A stretch of 64,000 nt of DNA from Duganella qianjiadongensis (GTDB lineage: Bacteria; Pseudomonadota; Gammaproteobacteria; Burkholderiales; Burkholderiaceae_D). The number at the start of each line of letters is the position of its first letter. Position 1 is the first letter of the stretch. The notes under the pieces were generated by a model, which had not been told where the DNA came from, searched no databases, and was given only the letters and a program-made list of their open reading frames with translations. The DNA is taken from assembly GCF_009857915.1 (NCBI RefSeq), contig NZ_WWCM01000006.1, positions 124,001 through 188,000 of the forward strand, in the 5' to 3' direction. Of this stretch, positions 54,606 through 64,000 are shown one piece after another. Position numbers and translations under genes: made by a program.

Positions 54606-55703
54606 GTGACCGACGCCGAACTGCGTGCCAGTTGCACCACTCACCTGCCCGGTCACCGCGCCCACACGCCTGCCCAGCTATTTGCCGCCATGGCTGCATG
54701 GTGTGCCGAGCACGAAATTGCCCACGACGTCTACGGCAGTGGCGCTCTGATACAGGAACTGGAAGACAAGCTGGCCAGACTGCTCGGCTTCGAAGCCGCG
54801 CTGTTCTGCATTACCGGCACCATGACACAGGCGACGGCGCTACGCCTGGCCTGTGACGAACGGGGCAGCCGTCTGGTGGCGCTACACCCCACCTCTCACA
54901 TACTGCGCCACGAACGCAGCAACCATAGCCTGTTCGGCCACTTTCAGGCCTTGCAGGTAGGCGACCCGCAGCGGCCATGGAGCGTGGCCGAACTGGAGGC
55001 CATCCCTGACCAGCTGGGCGCCGCCACACTGGAACTGCCGATGCGCGAAATCGGCGGCCAGTGCCAGAGCTGGGACGAACTGGAAGCCATCAAACAGCAC
55101 TGCCGCAGCCAGAACATCCACCTGCATCTGGACGGTGCACGCCTGTGGGAGTGCACCAGCGCCTATGGCCGCAGCGCCGCCGACATCGCGCAGGGTTTCG
55201 ATTCCGTCTACGTCTCGCTCTACAAGGGCATAGGCGGCATGGGCGGTGCTGTCCTGCTGGGCAAAGCCGGTTTCATCGCCAGGGCGCAGGAATGGTTCCG
55301 CCGTCAGGGCGGCAATGTCTATCAGCGCACGCCTTATGTGGTGGCCGCGGCCATGCAGCTGGAACAGCGGCTGGCAGCGATGCCCGCCTACTATGCCCGC
55401 ACCGTCTGGCTGTATGAAACCCTGCGCGCCTTCCCCCTGCTGACGCCTAACCCTGCCTGGCCGCAGGCCAGCATGCTGCATGTGCATCTGCCGGTGAGCC
55501 GCGAACAGGCCAGCGAGATCCGCAAGCGCATCGCCAGCGAACATGGCATCTGGCTGTTCAACGCTGCCAATCATGCGGCCCTGCCCGGTCACAGCTATGT
55601 GGAGCTGTATATCGGCGATAATCTGCTCAACTTGCCTGACCAGCGCGTAAGCGAAATTCTCGCACTCTGGTCCGAGGCAATAGCTGCCGCCGGCGCACGA
55701 TAA
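54606..55703 (+). CDS. Low-specificity threonine aldolase / beta-eliminating lyase
   Basis: A 365-aa fold-type I PLP enzyme of the threonine aldolase family. The PLP lysine lies in SVYVSLYKGIGGMGG, and HLDGARLWECTSAYG carries the pyridoxal-contacting Asp. It starts at GTG with AGGGGAAA upstream, 32 bases after the ABC exporter. It interconverts threonine or beta-hydroxy amino acids with glycine and an aldehyde; the preferred stereoisomer is unknown. Confidence 0.88.
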   Translation: MTDAELRASCTTHLPGHRAHTPAQLFAAMAAWCAEHEIAHDVYGSGALIQELEDKLARLLGFEAALFCITGTMTQATALRLACDERGSRLVALHPTSHILRHERSNHSLFGHFQALQVGDPQRPWSVAELEAIPDQLGAATLELPMREIGGQCQSWDELEAIKQHCRSQNIHLHLDGARLWECTSAYGRSAADIAQGFDSVYVSLYKGIGGMGGAVLLGKAGFIARAQEWFRRQGGNVYQRTPYVVAAAMQLEQRLAAMPAYYARTVWLYETLRAFPLLTPNPAWPQASMLHVHLPVSREQASEIRKRIASEHGIWLFNAANHAALPGHSYVELYIGDNLLNLPDQRVSEILALWSEAIAAAGAR

Positions 55704-55763
55704 TCGGGCCACCGCAGCGCAGTGCTGTTACACTGCGCGCCTTTCTGATTGAATGACACCACC

Positions 55764-57218
55764 ATGACCTTCCAAGCTCTAGGCCTGATCGAACCGCTAC
55801 AACGCAATCTCGCAGCGCTAGGCTACCAGCAGCCCACGCCGGTACAGCAGCAGGCCATACCGGCCGTGCTGGCCGGACGCGACCTCATGGCCGCCGCCCA
55901 GACCGGTACCGGCAAAACTGCCGCCTTCGCCCTGCCGCAGTTACAGAGGCTGCTGCTGGAAGGCGTCACCGCCCCCAAGGCCGTGCGCACGCTGGTGCTG
56001 GTGCCTACCCGCGAGCTGGCCGAGCAGGTGTACCAGAGCTTCCGCAGCTACGGCGGTAACCTGCCGCTGAAGTGCGCTGTCGCTTACGGCGGCGTACCGA
56101 TCGAAGGCCAGATCAGCAAGCTGCGCAAAGGGCTGGACGTACTGGTGGCCACGCCGGGCCGTCTGCTCGACCTGCACGATCAGGCAGCCATCAGCTTCGA
56201 ACTGCTGCAAACGCTGGTGCTGGACGAGGCCGACCGCATGCTCGATCTGGGCTTCGAGCGCGATCTCGATATTCTGCTGGCGGCCATGCCCAAGCAGCGT
56301 CAGACTTTGCTGTTCTCGGCCACCTTCTCGGACGCAATCCGCCAGCTCGCCAGCGGCATGCTGCGCGATCCGGTGACCATACAGGTCAGCGCCAGTAACA
56401 CTACGACCAAGACGGTGCGCCAGTGGCTGATCCCCACCGACAAGCGCAGCAAGCCGGAACTGCTGCTGCATCTGCTGCAAAAACACCGCTGGGGTCAGGT
56501 GCTGATCTTCGTTAAAACCCGCAAAGGTGTCGAGGCCCTGATCAAGGTTCTGCAGGAGCAAGGCTACACGGCTGACGCCATCCACGGCGACAAAACCCAG
56601 CCCATGCGCCTGCGCGCACTCGACCGTTTCAAGCGGCGCGAAGTGCAGCTGCTGGTAGCTACCGATGTCGCAGCACGCGGGCTGGATATCGAAGCGCTGC
56701 CGCAGGTGGTCAACTTCGACCTGCCGACCGTAGCGGAAGACTATGTGCACCGTATCGGCCGTACTGGCCGTGCCGGCATGGAAGGGGAAGCCGTTTCGCT
56801 GGTGTGTGCCGATGAAGTGGATCTGCTCAGGGACATCGAAAGCCTGATCGGCAAAGTGCTGCCACGCAGCGAAGAAGCGGGATTCGAAGCCGAACACCGC
56901 GTGCCGGAAACGGGGGCCAAAGGCGCCGCCATTGCCGCCGCCAAGAAAGCCGCCGCCGAAGCGCCGCGCAAGAAACGCGCATTCACGGGGCCGCCCGGCG
57001 GCCGCGCTGCGGCGCAGGCGCAGCAAGGCGGCAAGCCCGCCGCCGCTGCCAAGACTGGCGCAGGCCGCTCTGCCAGCCCGCGCACAGCTAGCAGCAAACC
57101 CGCCAGCGCAGGCACCATCGTCGTGAGTGCCGGCCGTGGCGCCAAATCGCTGGCGCGGGCAGCGGGCAAAGCGCAGGCGCAAAGCCATCCGCGCCGAGGC
57201 AAAGGCAGCGCACGCTGA
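55764..57218 (+). CDS. rhlE: DEAD-box RNA helicase (RhlE-like)
   Basis: A 484-aa helicase with all core motifs: [55 protein letters not shown] and HRIGRTGR. The last 120 residues are an Ala/Lys/Arg-rich low-complexity tail that likely binds RNA and differs between species. The ATG giving [12 protein letters not shown] was preferred to a TTG 15 bases upstream. Relatives act in ribosome maturation and RNA decay, especially in the cold. Confidence 0.93.
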   Translation: MTFQALGLIEPLQRNLAALGYQQPTPVQQQAIPAVLAGRDLMAAAQTGTGKTAAFALPQLQRLLLEGVTAPKAVRTLVLVPTRELAEQVYQSFRSYGGNLPLKCAVAYGGVPIEGQISKLRKGLDVLVATPGRLLDLHDQAAISFELLQTLVLDEADRMLDLGFERDLDILLAAMPKQRQTLLFSATFSDAIRQLASGMLRDPVTIQVSASNTTTKTVRQWLIPTDKRSKPELLLHLLQKHRWGQVLIFVKTRKGVEALIKVLQEQGYTADAIHGDKTQPMRLRALDRFKRREVQLLVATDVAARGLDIEALPQVVNFDLPTVAEDYVHRIGRTGRAGMEGEAVSLVCADEVDLLRDIESLIGKVLPRSEEAGFEAEHRVPETGAKGAAIAAAKKAAAEAPRKKRAFTGPPGGRAAAQAQQGGKPAAAAKTGAGRSASPRTASSKPASAGTIVVSAGRGAKSLARAAGKAQAQSHPRRGKGSAR

Positions 57219-57294
57219 ACAGCGCCCTGCGACCACGGCTGCTAAAATAGCAGGTTTTCCGGCTCGGCGAGCCGCGTGTTTTTTGGAGCATTGT

Positions 57295-58266
57295 ATGCAG
57301 CAATATCAGGAACTGATCCAGACCGTGATCGCCACGGGCAGCTGGCAAGACAACCGCACCGGCATCCGTACCCTGAGCGTACCGGGCGCCATGATGCGCT
57401 TCGATCTGCAGCAGGGCTTCCCCGCCGTGACCACCAAGAAGCTGGCCTTCAAGTCCGTGGTGGGCGAGCTGTGCGCCTTCCTGCGCGCCTCGCGCAGCGC
57501 TGCGGACTTCCGCGCGCTCGGCTGCAAGGTGTGGGATCAGAATGCCAACGAAAACCAGCAGTGGCTGGCCAACCCTTACCGTCTGGGCGAGGATGATCTG
57601 GGCCCCGTGTACGGGGTGCAGTGGCGCCAGTGGCCCGGCTTCAAGCTGATCGCTCTGGACCAGCCGGGCCAGATCGCCGATGCCCAGAAAAACGGCTTCC
57701 GCCTGATTTCCCAGTTCGACGATGGCGGCGTGGCCAAAGTGCTGCTGCATAAATCCATCGACCAGTTGCGCGAATGTCTGGACACCATCGTCAACAACCC
57801 GTCCAGCCGCCGCATCCTGTTCCATGGCTGGAATCCGGCCGTGCTCGACGCTGTCGCCCTGCCTGCCTGCCACCTGCTGTACCAGTTCATCCCGAATCCC
57901 GCCACGCGCGAACTGCATATGTGCCTGTACGTGCGCAGCAATGATCTGGGACTGGGCACACCTTTCAATCTGGCCGAAGGCGCCGCGCTGATGCATCTGG
58001 TGGGCCGCCTCACCGGCTACCGGCCGCGCTGGTTCAGCTACTTCATCGGCGACGCCCACATCTACGAAAACCACATGGCGATGGTGTCGGAGCAACTGAC
58101 CCGCACGCCGTTCCCGGCGCCGCAGCTGCGTATCAGCGATCGCGTGCCTGATTTCGCCGTCACCGGCCAATATCAGCCCGAGTGGCTGGAACTGGTGGAG
58201 CCATCCGACTTCACGCTGGAAGGCTATCAGCACCATGCGCCTATCACGGCGCCGATGGCGGTATGA
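57295..58266 (+). CDS. thyA: Thymidylate synthase
   Basis: A 323-aa enzyme making dTMP from dUMP with methylene-tetrahydrofolate. Catalytic Cys192 lies in [12 protein letters not shown], and QFDDGG and [17 protein letters not shown] are conserved. It is about 60 residues longer than the E. coli protein because of an inserted segment between about 85 and 150, as seen in other longer forms. TTTTGGAGC precedes the ATG. Its stop overlaps a hydrolase gene, and folA lies downstream, so the dTMP cycle is grouped. Confidence 0.96.
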   Translation: MQQYQELIQTVIATGSWQDNRTGIRTLSVPGAMMRFDLQQGFPAVTTKKLAFKSVVGELCAFLRASRSAADFRALGCKVWDQNANENQQWLANPYRLGEDDLGPVYGVQWRQWPGFKLIALDQPGQIADAQKNGFRLISQFDDGGVAKVLLHKSIDQLRECLDTIVNNPSSRRILFHGWNPAVLDAVALPACHLLYQFIPNPATRELHMCLYVRSNDLGLGTPFNLAEGAALMHLVGRLTGYRPRWFSYFIGDAHIYENHMAMVSEQLTRTPFPAPQLRISDRVPDFAVTGQYQPEWLELVEPSDFTLEGYQHHAPITAPMAV

Positions 58267-58982
58267 GGCGGCTGGACTTCATTCCCGGCACGCTGTGCGA
58301 TGCCAGAATGTGGTCCCGCGTACTGCCACAGCTCGGTGCGCAGTACGACTGCCATCACGTGCCTCTGTATGAAGCGGTAACACGCCAGCAGATGCATGAA
58401 GTGATCGCGCGCCATAGCGCGCCGCAAGCCCATCTGGTAGGTTTTTCGCTAGGGGCCTATCTGGCCATCGAGTACGCGCTGCAGCACCCCGAACGGGTGC
58501 AGTCGCTGGTACTGTTAGCCAATTCCGCCAGGGGCCTGAGCGCTGCCGAAATCCGTACCCGCCAGCGCATCATCCCCATGTTAAAAACCACCCCCTACAT
58601 GGGCATTAGCCGCGTCCGCCTGCGCGAGATACTCCACCCTGATCATCTGGACGATGCTGCCACCTACGCCATCATCCAGCAGATGGCGCTGGATCTGGGC
58701 AAGGACGTGCTGCTGGCGCAATTCATCGCTTCGATGGAACGCCCGGATCTGATGGAGCGGCTGGCGGAGATCCGCTGCCCTGTGCTGCTGATCGGCGCCC
58801 GGCAGGATCTACTGGTCAACCCTGCCGATCTGATCGAGATGCAAAGCCGACTGCCGGCAGCGCAGCTGTCGCTGCATGAAGGATCAGGCCATATGCTACC
58901 TCTGGAATTGCCGGACGCAGTCAGCCACGATCTGCATCAATTTCACGCCACACTGGACACCGCAGCAGTGTCCGCAGCCTGA
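58263..58982 (+). CDS. Alpha/beta hydrolase
   Basis: A 239-aa hydrolase with nucleophile Ser62 in [11 protein letters not shown], likely acid Asp in GARQDLLV, and His in GSGHMLPLE. The ATG overlaps the thyA stop (ATGA). The family is close to esterase/PHB-depolymerase-like or MenH-type enzymes, but no substrate can be named. Being located between thyA and folA does not imply a role in folate metabolism. Confidence 0.85.
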   Translation: MRRLDFIPGTLCDARMWSRVLPQLGAQYDCHHVPLYEAVTRQQMHEVIARHSAPQAHLVGFSLGAYLAIEYALQHPERVQSLVLLANSARGLSAAEIRTRQRIIPMLKTTPYMGISRVRLREILHPDHLDDAATYAIIQQMALDLGKDVLLAQFIASMERPDLMERLAEIRCPVLLIGARQDLLVNPADLIEMQSRLPAAQLSLHEGSGHMLPLELPDAVSHDLHQFHATLDTAAVSAA

Positions 58983-59023
58983 GATTTCGACGATAATAAC
59001 GCCTCACCTTGCTACCGCACGCT

Positions 59024-59521
59024 ATGAGCTCCTTAACCATCATCGTCGCCACCGACGCCCAGCGCGGCATCGGCATCAACAACACCCTGCCGTGGAAACT
59101 TCCGGAGGATCTGGCGCACTTCAAACGCACCACCAGCGGCCACCCCATCATCATGGGCCGCAAGACCTTTGATTCGATCGGCCGCCCGCTGCCCAACCGC
59201 CGCAACATCGTCATCACCCGCAACAGCGCCTGGCAGCATGCTGGCGTGGAAGTGGTGAACTCGGTAGAACAGGCCATCGCCCTGCTGAACGGCGCCGAAG
59301 GCTTTGTCATCGGCGGTGCCGAAATCTACCGCCAGACGCTGCCGCTGGCGCAACGCTTGATTATTACCGAAATCGCCGCCACCTATGCTTGCGACGCTTT
59401 CTTCCCCGAACCGGATGCCGCCATATGGCAGGAAACGGAACGGGAAAATCACGTTTCCGAAAACACGAAACTGTCATACGCTTTTGTTACACTGCGCCGC
59501 ATGGCCGCCATGGCTCAATAA
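59024..59521 (+). CDS. folA: Dihydrofolate reductase
   Basis: A 165-aa enzyme regenerating tetrahydrofolate from dihydrofolate. Catalytic Asp29 (LPEDLAHFK), the NADPH-contacting MGRKTFDSIGRPLPNR loop and the FVIGGAEIYRQTL segment are conserved. The ATG begins MSSLTIIVATD; a TTG 15 bases upstream was rejected. It is 41 bases after the hydrolase and two genes after thyA, whose product consumes the cofactor that FolA regenerates. Confidence 0.97.
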   Translation: MSSLTIIVATDAQRGIGINNTLPWKLPEDLAHFKRTTSGHPIIMGRKTFDSIGRPLPNRRNIVITRNSAWQHAGVEVVNSVEQAIALLNGAEGFVIGGAEIYRQTLPLAQRLIITEIAATYACDAFFPEPDAAIWQETERENHVSENTKLSYAFVTLRRMAAMAQ

Positions 59522-59545
59522 TTTTTAACTTAAAGGCAATACAAC

Positions 59546-60166
59546 ATGTCTGGTGATGGTTTTCACGTTCACGGACCGCACGATCACGCGGTAGAACACG
59601 CTGCCCATGGCAGTGATGATTTTTCCAACAACATTGCCGTAATGACGGCAATTCTCGCCACGGTAGGCGCCCTGTTCGGCTACCTCGGCGGCGCAACCCA
59701 GAACGAGGCAGCCCTGTTCAAGAACAACGCAGCCATCGACAAGACGCAGGCAGCCAACAGCTGGAACTACTATCAGGCCAAATCGAGCAAGCAGAATCTG
59801 GCCGAACTGGCCATGACTCTGCCCGGCGTAGACCCGAAGAAGTACGAAGCCGAAGTAGCGCGCTACAAGCACGAAAAAGAAGACATCAAGAAGGATGCAG
59901 AGAAGTGGGAAGACTCCTCGAAAGAGTGGAACCACAAGTCGGATGAAGCCATGCACGAGCACCACCAGTGGGCGCTGGCGACGACGGCCGAGCAGATCGC
60001 CATTTCGCTGGCGGCGATCACCCTGCTGACCCGCAAGAAATGGATGATGGGCCTCGCTTACGGCGTCGCCGGCGTGGGCATTGCGCTGGGCGCCTTTGCA
60101 TGGCTGCACGTAGACCCGATAGGCCAGCTGCTGGCCAAACTCGGTGGTGCAGCGGCCGGTCACTGA
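59546..60166 (+). CDS. DUF4337 membrane protein
   Basis: A 206-aa protein. A His-rich N-terminus (HVHGPHDHAVEHAAHG) is followed by a membrane segment (NIAVMTAILATVGALFGYLGG), a long charged coiled-coil-like region (80-140, KKYEAEVARYKHEKEDIKKD), and two further C-terminal helices. This matches DUF4337, a family of unknown function. The His-rich start might bind metals. AAAGGC lies upstream of the ATG. Confidence 0.8.
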   Translation: MSGDGFHVHGPHDHAVEHAAHGSDDFSNNIAVMTAILATVGALFGYLGGATQNEAALFKNNAAIDKTQAANSWNYYQAKSSKQNLAELAMTLPGVDPKKYEAEVARYKHEKEDIKKDAEKWEDSSKEWNHKSDEAMHEHHQWALATTAEQIAISLAAITLLTRKKWMMGLAYGVAGVGIALGAFAWLHVDPIGQLLAKLGGAAAGH

Positions 60167-60406
60167 TTCTGGCTGGAAATTCTGGCCCGCTAGCCGGGCC
60201 AGCAAGCTGTATGGTGGCCTATGGCCGCCCGTTTTAGAGCAGCGCCGCTATTTTTTGCGGATTTGCGTGATGTTTTTTCCCGCAGTGGCCCCATTTCTGC
60301 GAGAATCCCGTTCTTCTTTTTTTTGCGCGACTGGCCGCTTGCTGTCGCACCCTAGTCCGCCCCTCAACTTTTGCGTCAGGGGCGGCTTGCTTTTTTGGAG
60401 ACATGT

Positions 60407-62659
60407 ATGAAATTTCGTTTCCCCATCGTCATCATTGACGAGGATTTCCGTTCCGAGAACACGTCCGGTCTAGGCATACGCGCCCTGGCCGATGCGATGG
60501 AAAAAGAAGGCATGGAAGTGGTGGGCGTTACCAGCTACGGCGATCTGTCCCAGTTCGCCCAGCAGCAGTCGCGCGCGTCGGCCTTCGTGCTGTCCATCGA
60601 CGATGAAGAATTCGGTTCCGGCTCGGCCGAGGAAACCGATCACGCGCTGAAGTCGCTGCGCGCCTTCGTCGAAGAAATCCGCTACAAGAACGCCGACATT
60701 CCTATCTATCTGTACGGTGAAACCCGCACTTCGCGCCACATCCCTAACGATATCCTGCGCGAACTGCACGGCTTCATCCACATGTTCGAAGATACGCCCG
60801 AGTTCGTGGCGCGCCACATCATCCGCGAAGCCAAGTCCTATCTGGACGGTCTGTCGCCGCCATTCTTCCGCGCGCTGGTACATTACGCCAACGACGGCTC
60901 CTACTCGTGGCACTGCCCCGGCCACTCGGGTGGCGTAGCCTTCCTGAAATCGCCTATCGGCCAGATGTTCCACCAGTTCTTCGGCGAGAACATGTTGCGC
61001 GCCGACGTCTGCAACGCGGTGGAAGAACTGGGCCAGCTGCTCGACCATACGGGTCCGGTAGCGGCATCGGAACGCAATGCGGCGCGCATCTTCAATGCCG
61101 ACCATTGCTATTTCGTCACCAACGGTACCTCCACCTCCAACAAGATGGTGTGGCACTCGACGGTGGCGCCGGGCGACATCGTGGTAGTGGACCGTAACTG
61201 CCACAAATCGATCCTGCACTCCATCATCATGTGCGGCGCCATCCCCGTGTTCCTGATGCCTACCCGTAACCATCTGGGCATCATCGGGCCGATTCCGCTG
61301 GAAGAGTTCTCGATGGAGAGCATCCAGCGCAAGATCGAAGCCAACCCCTTCGCCCGCGAAGCCGTGAACAAGAAGCCACGCATTCTGACCATCACCCAGT
61401 CCACCTACGACGGCGTGCTGTACAACGTGGAAACCCTGCGCGAACTGCTCGATGGCAAGATCGATACCCTGCACTTCGATGAAGCGTGGCTGCCGCACGC
61501 CACCTTCCACGATTTCTACAAAGACATGCATGCGATCGGCAAGGACCGTCCGCGCGCCAAGGAATCGATGATCTTCTCCACCCAGTCCACCCACAAGCTG
61601 CTGGCCGGTCTGTCGCAGGCCTCGCAGGTACTGGTGCGCGAGTCGGAATCCGTCAAGCTGGACCGTGACGCTTTCAACGAAGCCTATCTGATGCACACCT
61701 CCACCTCGCCGCAATACTCGATTATTGCCTCGTGCGATGTGGCAGCGGCCATGATGGAAGCGCCGGGCGGCACTTCGCTGGTGGAAGAATCCATCGTCGA
61801 AGCGCTGGACTTCCGCCGCGCCATGAAGAAGATCGATCAGGAATGGGGCAAGGACTGGTGGTTCCAGGTGTGGGGTCCGGACGACTTCGCCGAAGACGGC
61901 ATCGGTTCGCGCGAAGACTGGATCATCCGCGCCGAGGACGACTGGCACGGTTTCGGCAAGCTGGCAGCGGGCTTCAACATGCTGGACCCGATCAAGGCCA
62001 CCATCGTCAATCCCGGCCTGTCGCTGGACGGCCAGTTCGACGAAACGGGTATCCCGGCGTCCATCGTCACCAAGTATCTGGCCGAGCACGGCGTGATCAT
62101 CGAGAAGTGCGGTCTGTACTCGTTCTTCATCATGTTCACCATCGGCATTACCAAAGGCCGCTGGAACACCCTGCTGACCGCGCTGCAGCAGTTCAAGGAC
62201 GATTACGACAAGAACCAGCCGATGTGGCGCATCCTGCCGGAATTCGCGGCCGCCAATCCGACCTACGAAAAAATGGGCCTGCGCGACCTGTGCCAGCAGA
62301 TCCACGATTTCTACAAAGCCTACGATGTGGCCCGTCTGACCACGGAAATGTATCTGTCCGACATGATTCCGGCCATGAAACCATCGGAAGCGTTTGCCAA
62401 GATGGCGCACCGTGAAATCGAGCGCGTCGCCATCGACGAGCTGGAAGGCCGTATCACCTCCATCCTGCTGACGCCTTACCCACCGGGCATTCCGCTGCTG
62501 ATTCCGGGCGAACGCTTCAACAAGACCATCGTTGACTATCTGCGCTTTGCACGTGACTTCAACGAGCGCTTCCCCGGCTTCGAGACGGACGTGCACGGAC
62601 TGGTCAAGCGCGAAGTGGACGGTAAGCGCGGCTACTTCGTCGACTGCGTCAAACAGTAA
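60407..62659 (+). CDS. Orn/Lys/Arg decarboxylase, arginine-type
   Basis: A 750-aa fold-type I PLP decarboxylase. It has an N-terminal wing domain (flavodoxin-like, 1-130), a PLP domain with HSGGVAFLKSPIG, THFDEAWLPH-type HFDEAW and lysine in STQSTHKLLAGLSQAS, and a C-terminal domain. The length is that of biodegradative arginine decarboxylase (AdiA, about 755) rather than lysine or ornithine forms (about 715). It makes agmatine and consumes a proton, often for acid resistance. The matching antiporter is not adjacent. GGAG precedes the ATG. Confidence 0.88.
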   Translation: MKFRFPIVIIDEDFRSENTSGLGIRALADAMEKEGMEVVGVTSYGDLSQFAQQQSRASAFVLSIDDEEFGSGSAEETDHALKSLRAFVEEIRYKNADIPIYLYGETRTSRHIPNDILRELHGFIHMFEDTPEFVARHIIREAKSYLDGLSPPFFRALVHYANDGSYSWHCPGHSGGVAFLKSPIGQMFHQFFGENMLRADVCNAVEELGQLLDHTGPVAASERNAARIFNADHCYFVTNGTSTSNKMVWHSTVAPGDIVVVDRNCHKSILHSIIMCGAIPVFLMPTRNHLGIIGPIPLEEFSMESIQRKIEANPFAREAVNKKPRILTITQSTYDGVLYNVETLRELLDGKIDTLHFDEAWLPHATFHDFYKDMHAIGKDRPRAKESMIFSTQSTHKLLAGLSQASQVLVRESESVKLDRDAFNEAYLMHTSTSPQYSIIASCDVAAAMMEAPGGTSLVEESIVEALDFRRAMKKIDQEWGKDWWFQVWGPDDFAEDGIGSREDWIIRAEDDWHGFGKLAAGFNMLDPIKATIVNPGLSLDGQFDETGIPASIVTKYLAEHGVIIEKCGLYSFFIMFTIGITKGRWNTLLTALQQFKDDYDKNQPMWRILPEFAAANPTYEKMGLRDLCQQIHDFYKAYDVARLTTEMYLSDMIPAMKPSEAFAKMAHREIERVAIDELEGRITSILLTPYPPGIPLLIPGERFNKTIVDYLRFARDFNERFPGFETDVHGLVKREVDGKRGYFVDCVKQ

Positions 62660-62700
62660 TCACTGCCACTAGCCTGTGCAACAGGCTAGACAGGCCAAAG

Positions 62701-62764
62701 TCAGGCCCGGCCGGACGACATTCAGGAAAGAGTCCTGTGTCGCCCGCCGGGCCTGATTTTTTTT
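62701..62764 (+). terminator. Strong rho-independent terminator
   Basis: TCAGGCCCGGC (62701-62711) pairs with GCCGGGCCTGA (62746-62756), followed by eight Ts. It ends the decarboxylase transcript. Confidence 0.92.
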
Positions 62765-62882
62765 CGCGTTGTAAAAATGTATTTAGAGAAATAAATGATG
62801 CCTTAATGAAAAAAGTAATTGCATTTTGCAATCAATGGTGTATTCTTAGCATCACCTTAAGCCACTTCAAACGGAATACGCC

Positions 62883-63539
62883 ATGCAAATCAAACAAATC
62901 GCCCGTATCGCTGCTGTTGCAACTGCCCTGTTCGCTGCTCAAGCCCACGCTGCTACCAACCTGATCGTCGATGGCGGTTTCGACATCGGTTCGAGCTTCG
63001 GCACCTACAACTACGCTAACAACTTCCACGGCACCATGACCGGCAAAGGTTCGCCATGGACCTTCAGCGATGCTTCCGGCGTGGTTAACCATGCCGGCGC
63101 CTGGGGCGGCGTAGCCAGCACTTCGACCGTTGCCTTCATCCAGAACTACAATGGTTTTACTTCCAACACCCCGACCGTGAGCCAGACCTTCAGCTCGAGC
63201 GCCAGTGCGTACACCGTGACGTTCGATCTGGCCCAGCGCCCCGGCAACCATGAAAGCCTGCAGGTAAGCCTGGACGGCCAGATCCTGAGCGGCGGCCTGC
63301 TGACCCCTGCCGGTGCTAGCCTGACCAGCTACAGCTACACCGTTACCGGCCTGACCGGTACCAGCCACACCCTGCAATTCAAAGGCGTCAACAACTCGGG
63401 CGCCTATGACTCCTCGCTGTTCCTCGACAACGTGAATGTTGCTGCCGTACCTGAGCCAGAAACCTATGCCATGATGATGGCCGGCCTGGCACTGGTAGGC
63501 GTGGTTGCCCGTCGCCGTAAAGCACAGAAAGCCGCTTAA
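62883..63539 (+). CDS. PEP-CTERM exosortase substrate
   Basis: A 218-aa secreted protein. A signal peptide (IARIAAVATALFAAQAHA) is followed by a beta-rich, Gly/Ser/Thr/Asn-rich body (25-185) resembling carbohydrate-binding jelly-roll proteins. The C-terminal tripartite sorting signal comprises VPEPETYAMMMAGLALVGVV and then RRRK. Such proteins are cleaved and anchored by exosortase, and belong to biofilm or exopolysaccharide systems. The presence of this signal implies an exosortase gene elsewhere. It has an AT-rich promoter region upstream and its own terminator. Confidence 0.94.
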   Translation: MQIKQIARIAAVATALFAAQAHAATNLIVDGGFDIGSSFGTYNYANNFHGTMTGKGSPWTFSDASGVVNHAGAWGGVASTSTVAFIQNYNGFTSNTPTVSQTFSSSASAYTVTFDLAQRPGNHESLQVSLDGQILSGGLLTPAGASLTSYSYTVTGLTGTSHTLQFKGVNNSGAYDSSLFLDNVNVAAVPEPETYAMMMAGLALVGVVARRRKAQKAA

Positions 63540-63564
63540 TCCGCGCAGTTCGCCGGACATGGAG

Positions 63565-63596
63565 TGCCGCCCCGCGCAAGCCGGGCGGCATTTTTT
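63565..63596 (+). terminator. Rho-independent terminator after the PEP-CTERM gene
   Basis: TGCCGCCC (63565-63572) and GGGCGGCA (63583-63590) form the stem, followed by six Ts. Confidence 0.92.
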
Positions 63597-63734
63597 GCAT
63601 CTGCGGCAAAGAACATCCGTAGAGCGGTTACAGTTTGAAATAATTTCACCCGCAACCTTTACATCCCCCCGAATAGACAGCCCTGCCCGCCTCATCTAGC
63701 CTAATGCTTTGTCCACCACAATAGGAGTCTGGCC

Positions 63735-64000
63735 ATGAGTACAACAGAAGGTTTCAAGTTCGTCATCACGAATGGCGCTGTGACCGCTATGTCACGCGTT
63801 GATGGCACGCATACGGCTAGTCTGCGCCTGCCTAGCGACGCCACGTTCAGTGTGTCCGGCAGCACCATCACGGAAACCCGCAGCGGCAGCAAAGGCACGG
63901 AGACCCTGCAATTTGTGCAGGATAGTAGCGACGCCACGCTGTATCACCTGAGCACCGACGTGCAAACCTTTAACAGCAGCACCAGCGGCAGCGCTTACAC
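63735..64000 (+). CDS. Hypothetical protein, 5' part
   Basis: An ATG with AGGAG at a good distance opens a frame that runs to the window edge (88 codons seen). The product begins MSTTEGFKFVITNGAVTAM and is rich in Ser, Thr and Gly with short beta-like repeats (SDATFSVSGSTITETRSG). There is no signal peptide, so type I secretion or a repeat-rich exoprotein is possible. I do not recognise a family. Confidence 0.7.
   Translation, partial: MSTTEGFKFVITNGAVTAMSRVDGTHTASLRLPSDATFSVSGSTITETRSGSKGTETLQFVQDSSDATLYHLSTDVQTFNSSTSGSAY

Noticed and set aside
60470..62596. A 708-codon open frame on the minus strand
   Set aside because: It is the antisense of the arginine-type decarboxylase and only open because of the GC-rich codon bias; its composition is rich in Arg, His and Gln and lacks any family motif.

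Overview
The window looks like chromosome from a betaproteobacterium of the Oxalobacteraceae type (the Janthinobacterium/Duganella/Massilia group is the best guess). The reasons are the gloB / methyltransferase / rnhA / dnaQ / tRNA-Val neighbourhood, a PEP-CTERM exoprotein, large GC-rich c-di-GMP proteins, and metY, wrbA, thyA-folA and adiA-like genes of betaproteobacterial flavour. No species can be fixed from sequence reading alone.

Layout. 1-1388 (minus): a compact run of folE, a BLUF photoreceptor, a DUF2256 mini-protein and the start of a TIGR01777-type epimerase, which resembles the light-induced photolyase neighbourhoods of other proteobacteria. 1515-3710 (minus): an AlkB/XylM-like membrane hydroxylase with its own ferredoxin-reductase. 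3851-5529: an SRPBCC protein, tRNA-Val(CAC) and dnaQ. 5530-18882: a foreign island of about 13 kb. 18883-20929: rnhA, a methyltransferase and gloB. 21542-24308: cysC, a DHH phosphoesterase and a sulfotransferase, apparently a sulfation operon. 24414-33244: malate synthase and LysR, cspA, Hpt, upp, TetR, an AidB-like dehydrogenase, a thiolase and a crotonase-like protein. 33523-41513: c-di-GMP and HDOD signalling proteins, an MFS carrier and aroC. 41615-52606: CBS protein, metY, hydrolase, YihY, wrbA, DUF2069, a GlcD-like oxidase, DUF4124, and an FtsX-like permease with a lipocalin-like partner. 52735-60166: ABC exporter, threonine aldolase, RhlE, thyA, hydrolase, folA, DUF4337. 60407-64000: arginine-type decarboxylase, PEP-CTERM protein and a partial ORF.

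The island is the most unusual part. It separates rnhA from dnaQ, which are normally neighbours in this lineage. Its two ends carry TGTAAACG-type motifs in inverted orientation. At the left end are three different tandem tyrosine recombinases (341-aa-plus catalytic cores of different subfamilies, 421, 550 and 694 aa) and a 138-aa coiled-coil protein, an arrangement reminiscent of Tn554 tnpABC, RIT elements and gamma-mobile-trio islands but with four genes. The cargo is a C5-cytosine methyltransferase overlapping a MORC/MutL-type GHKL ATPase that ends in a PD-(D/E)XK-like nuclease domain: a probable ATP-dependent restriction-modification system. Around this lie decayed pieces: a RecD-like helicase tail, an IS256 transposase start beside a 68-bp near-perfect palindrome, a degenerate integrase, an intact IS5-type IS, a frameshifted IS110 transposase and another IS5-type remnant. 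The recombinases and restriction-modification genes are open, while most of the other cargo is broken, so the island looks old but still selected for its core.

Outside the island the genes are ordinary and mostly intact. Many are tightly packed with ATGA-type overlaps, and several rho-independent terminators separate convergent units.
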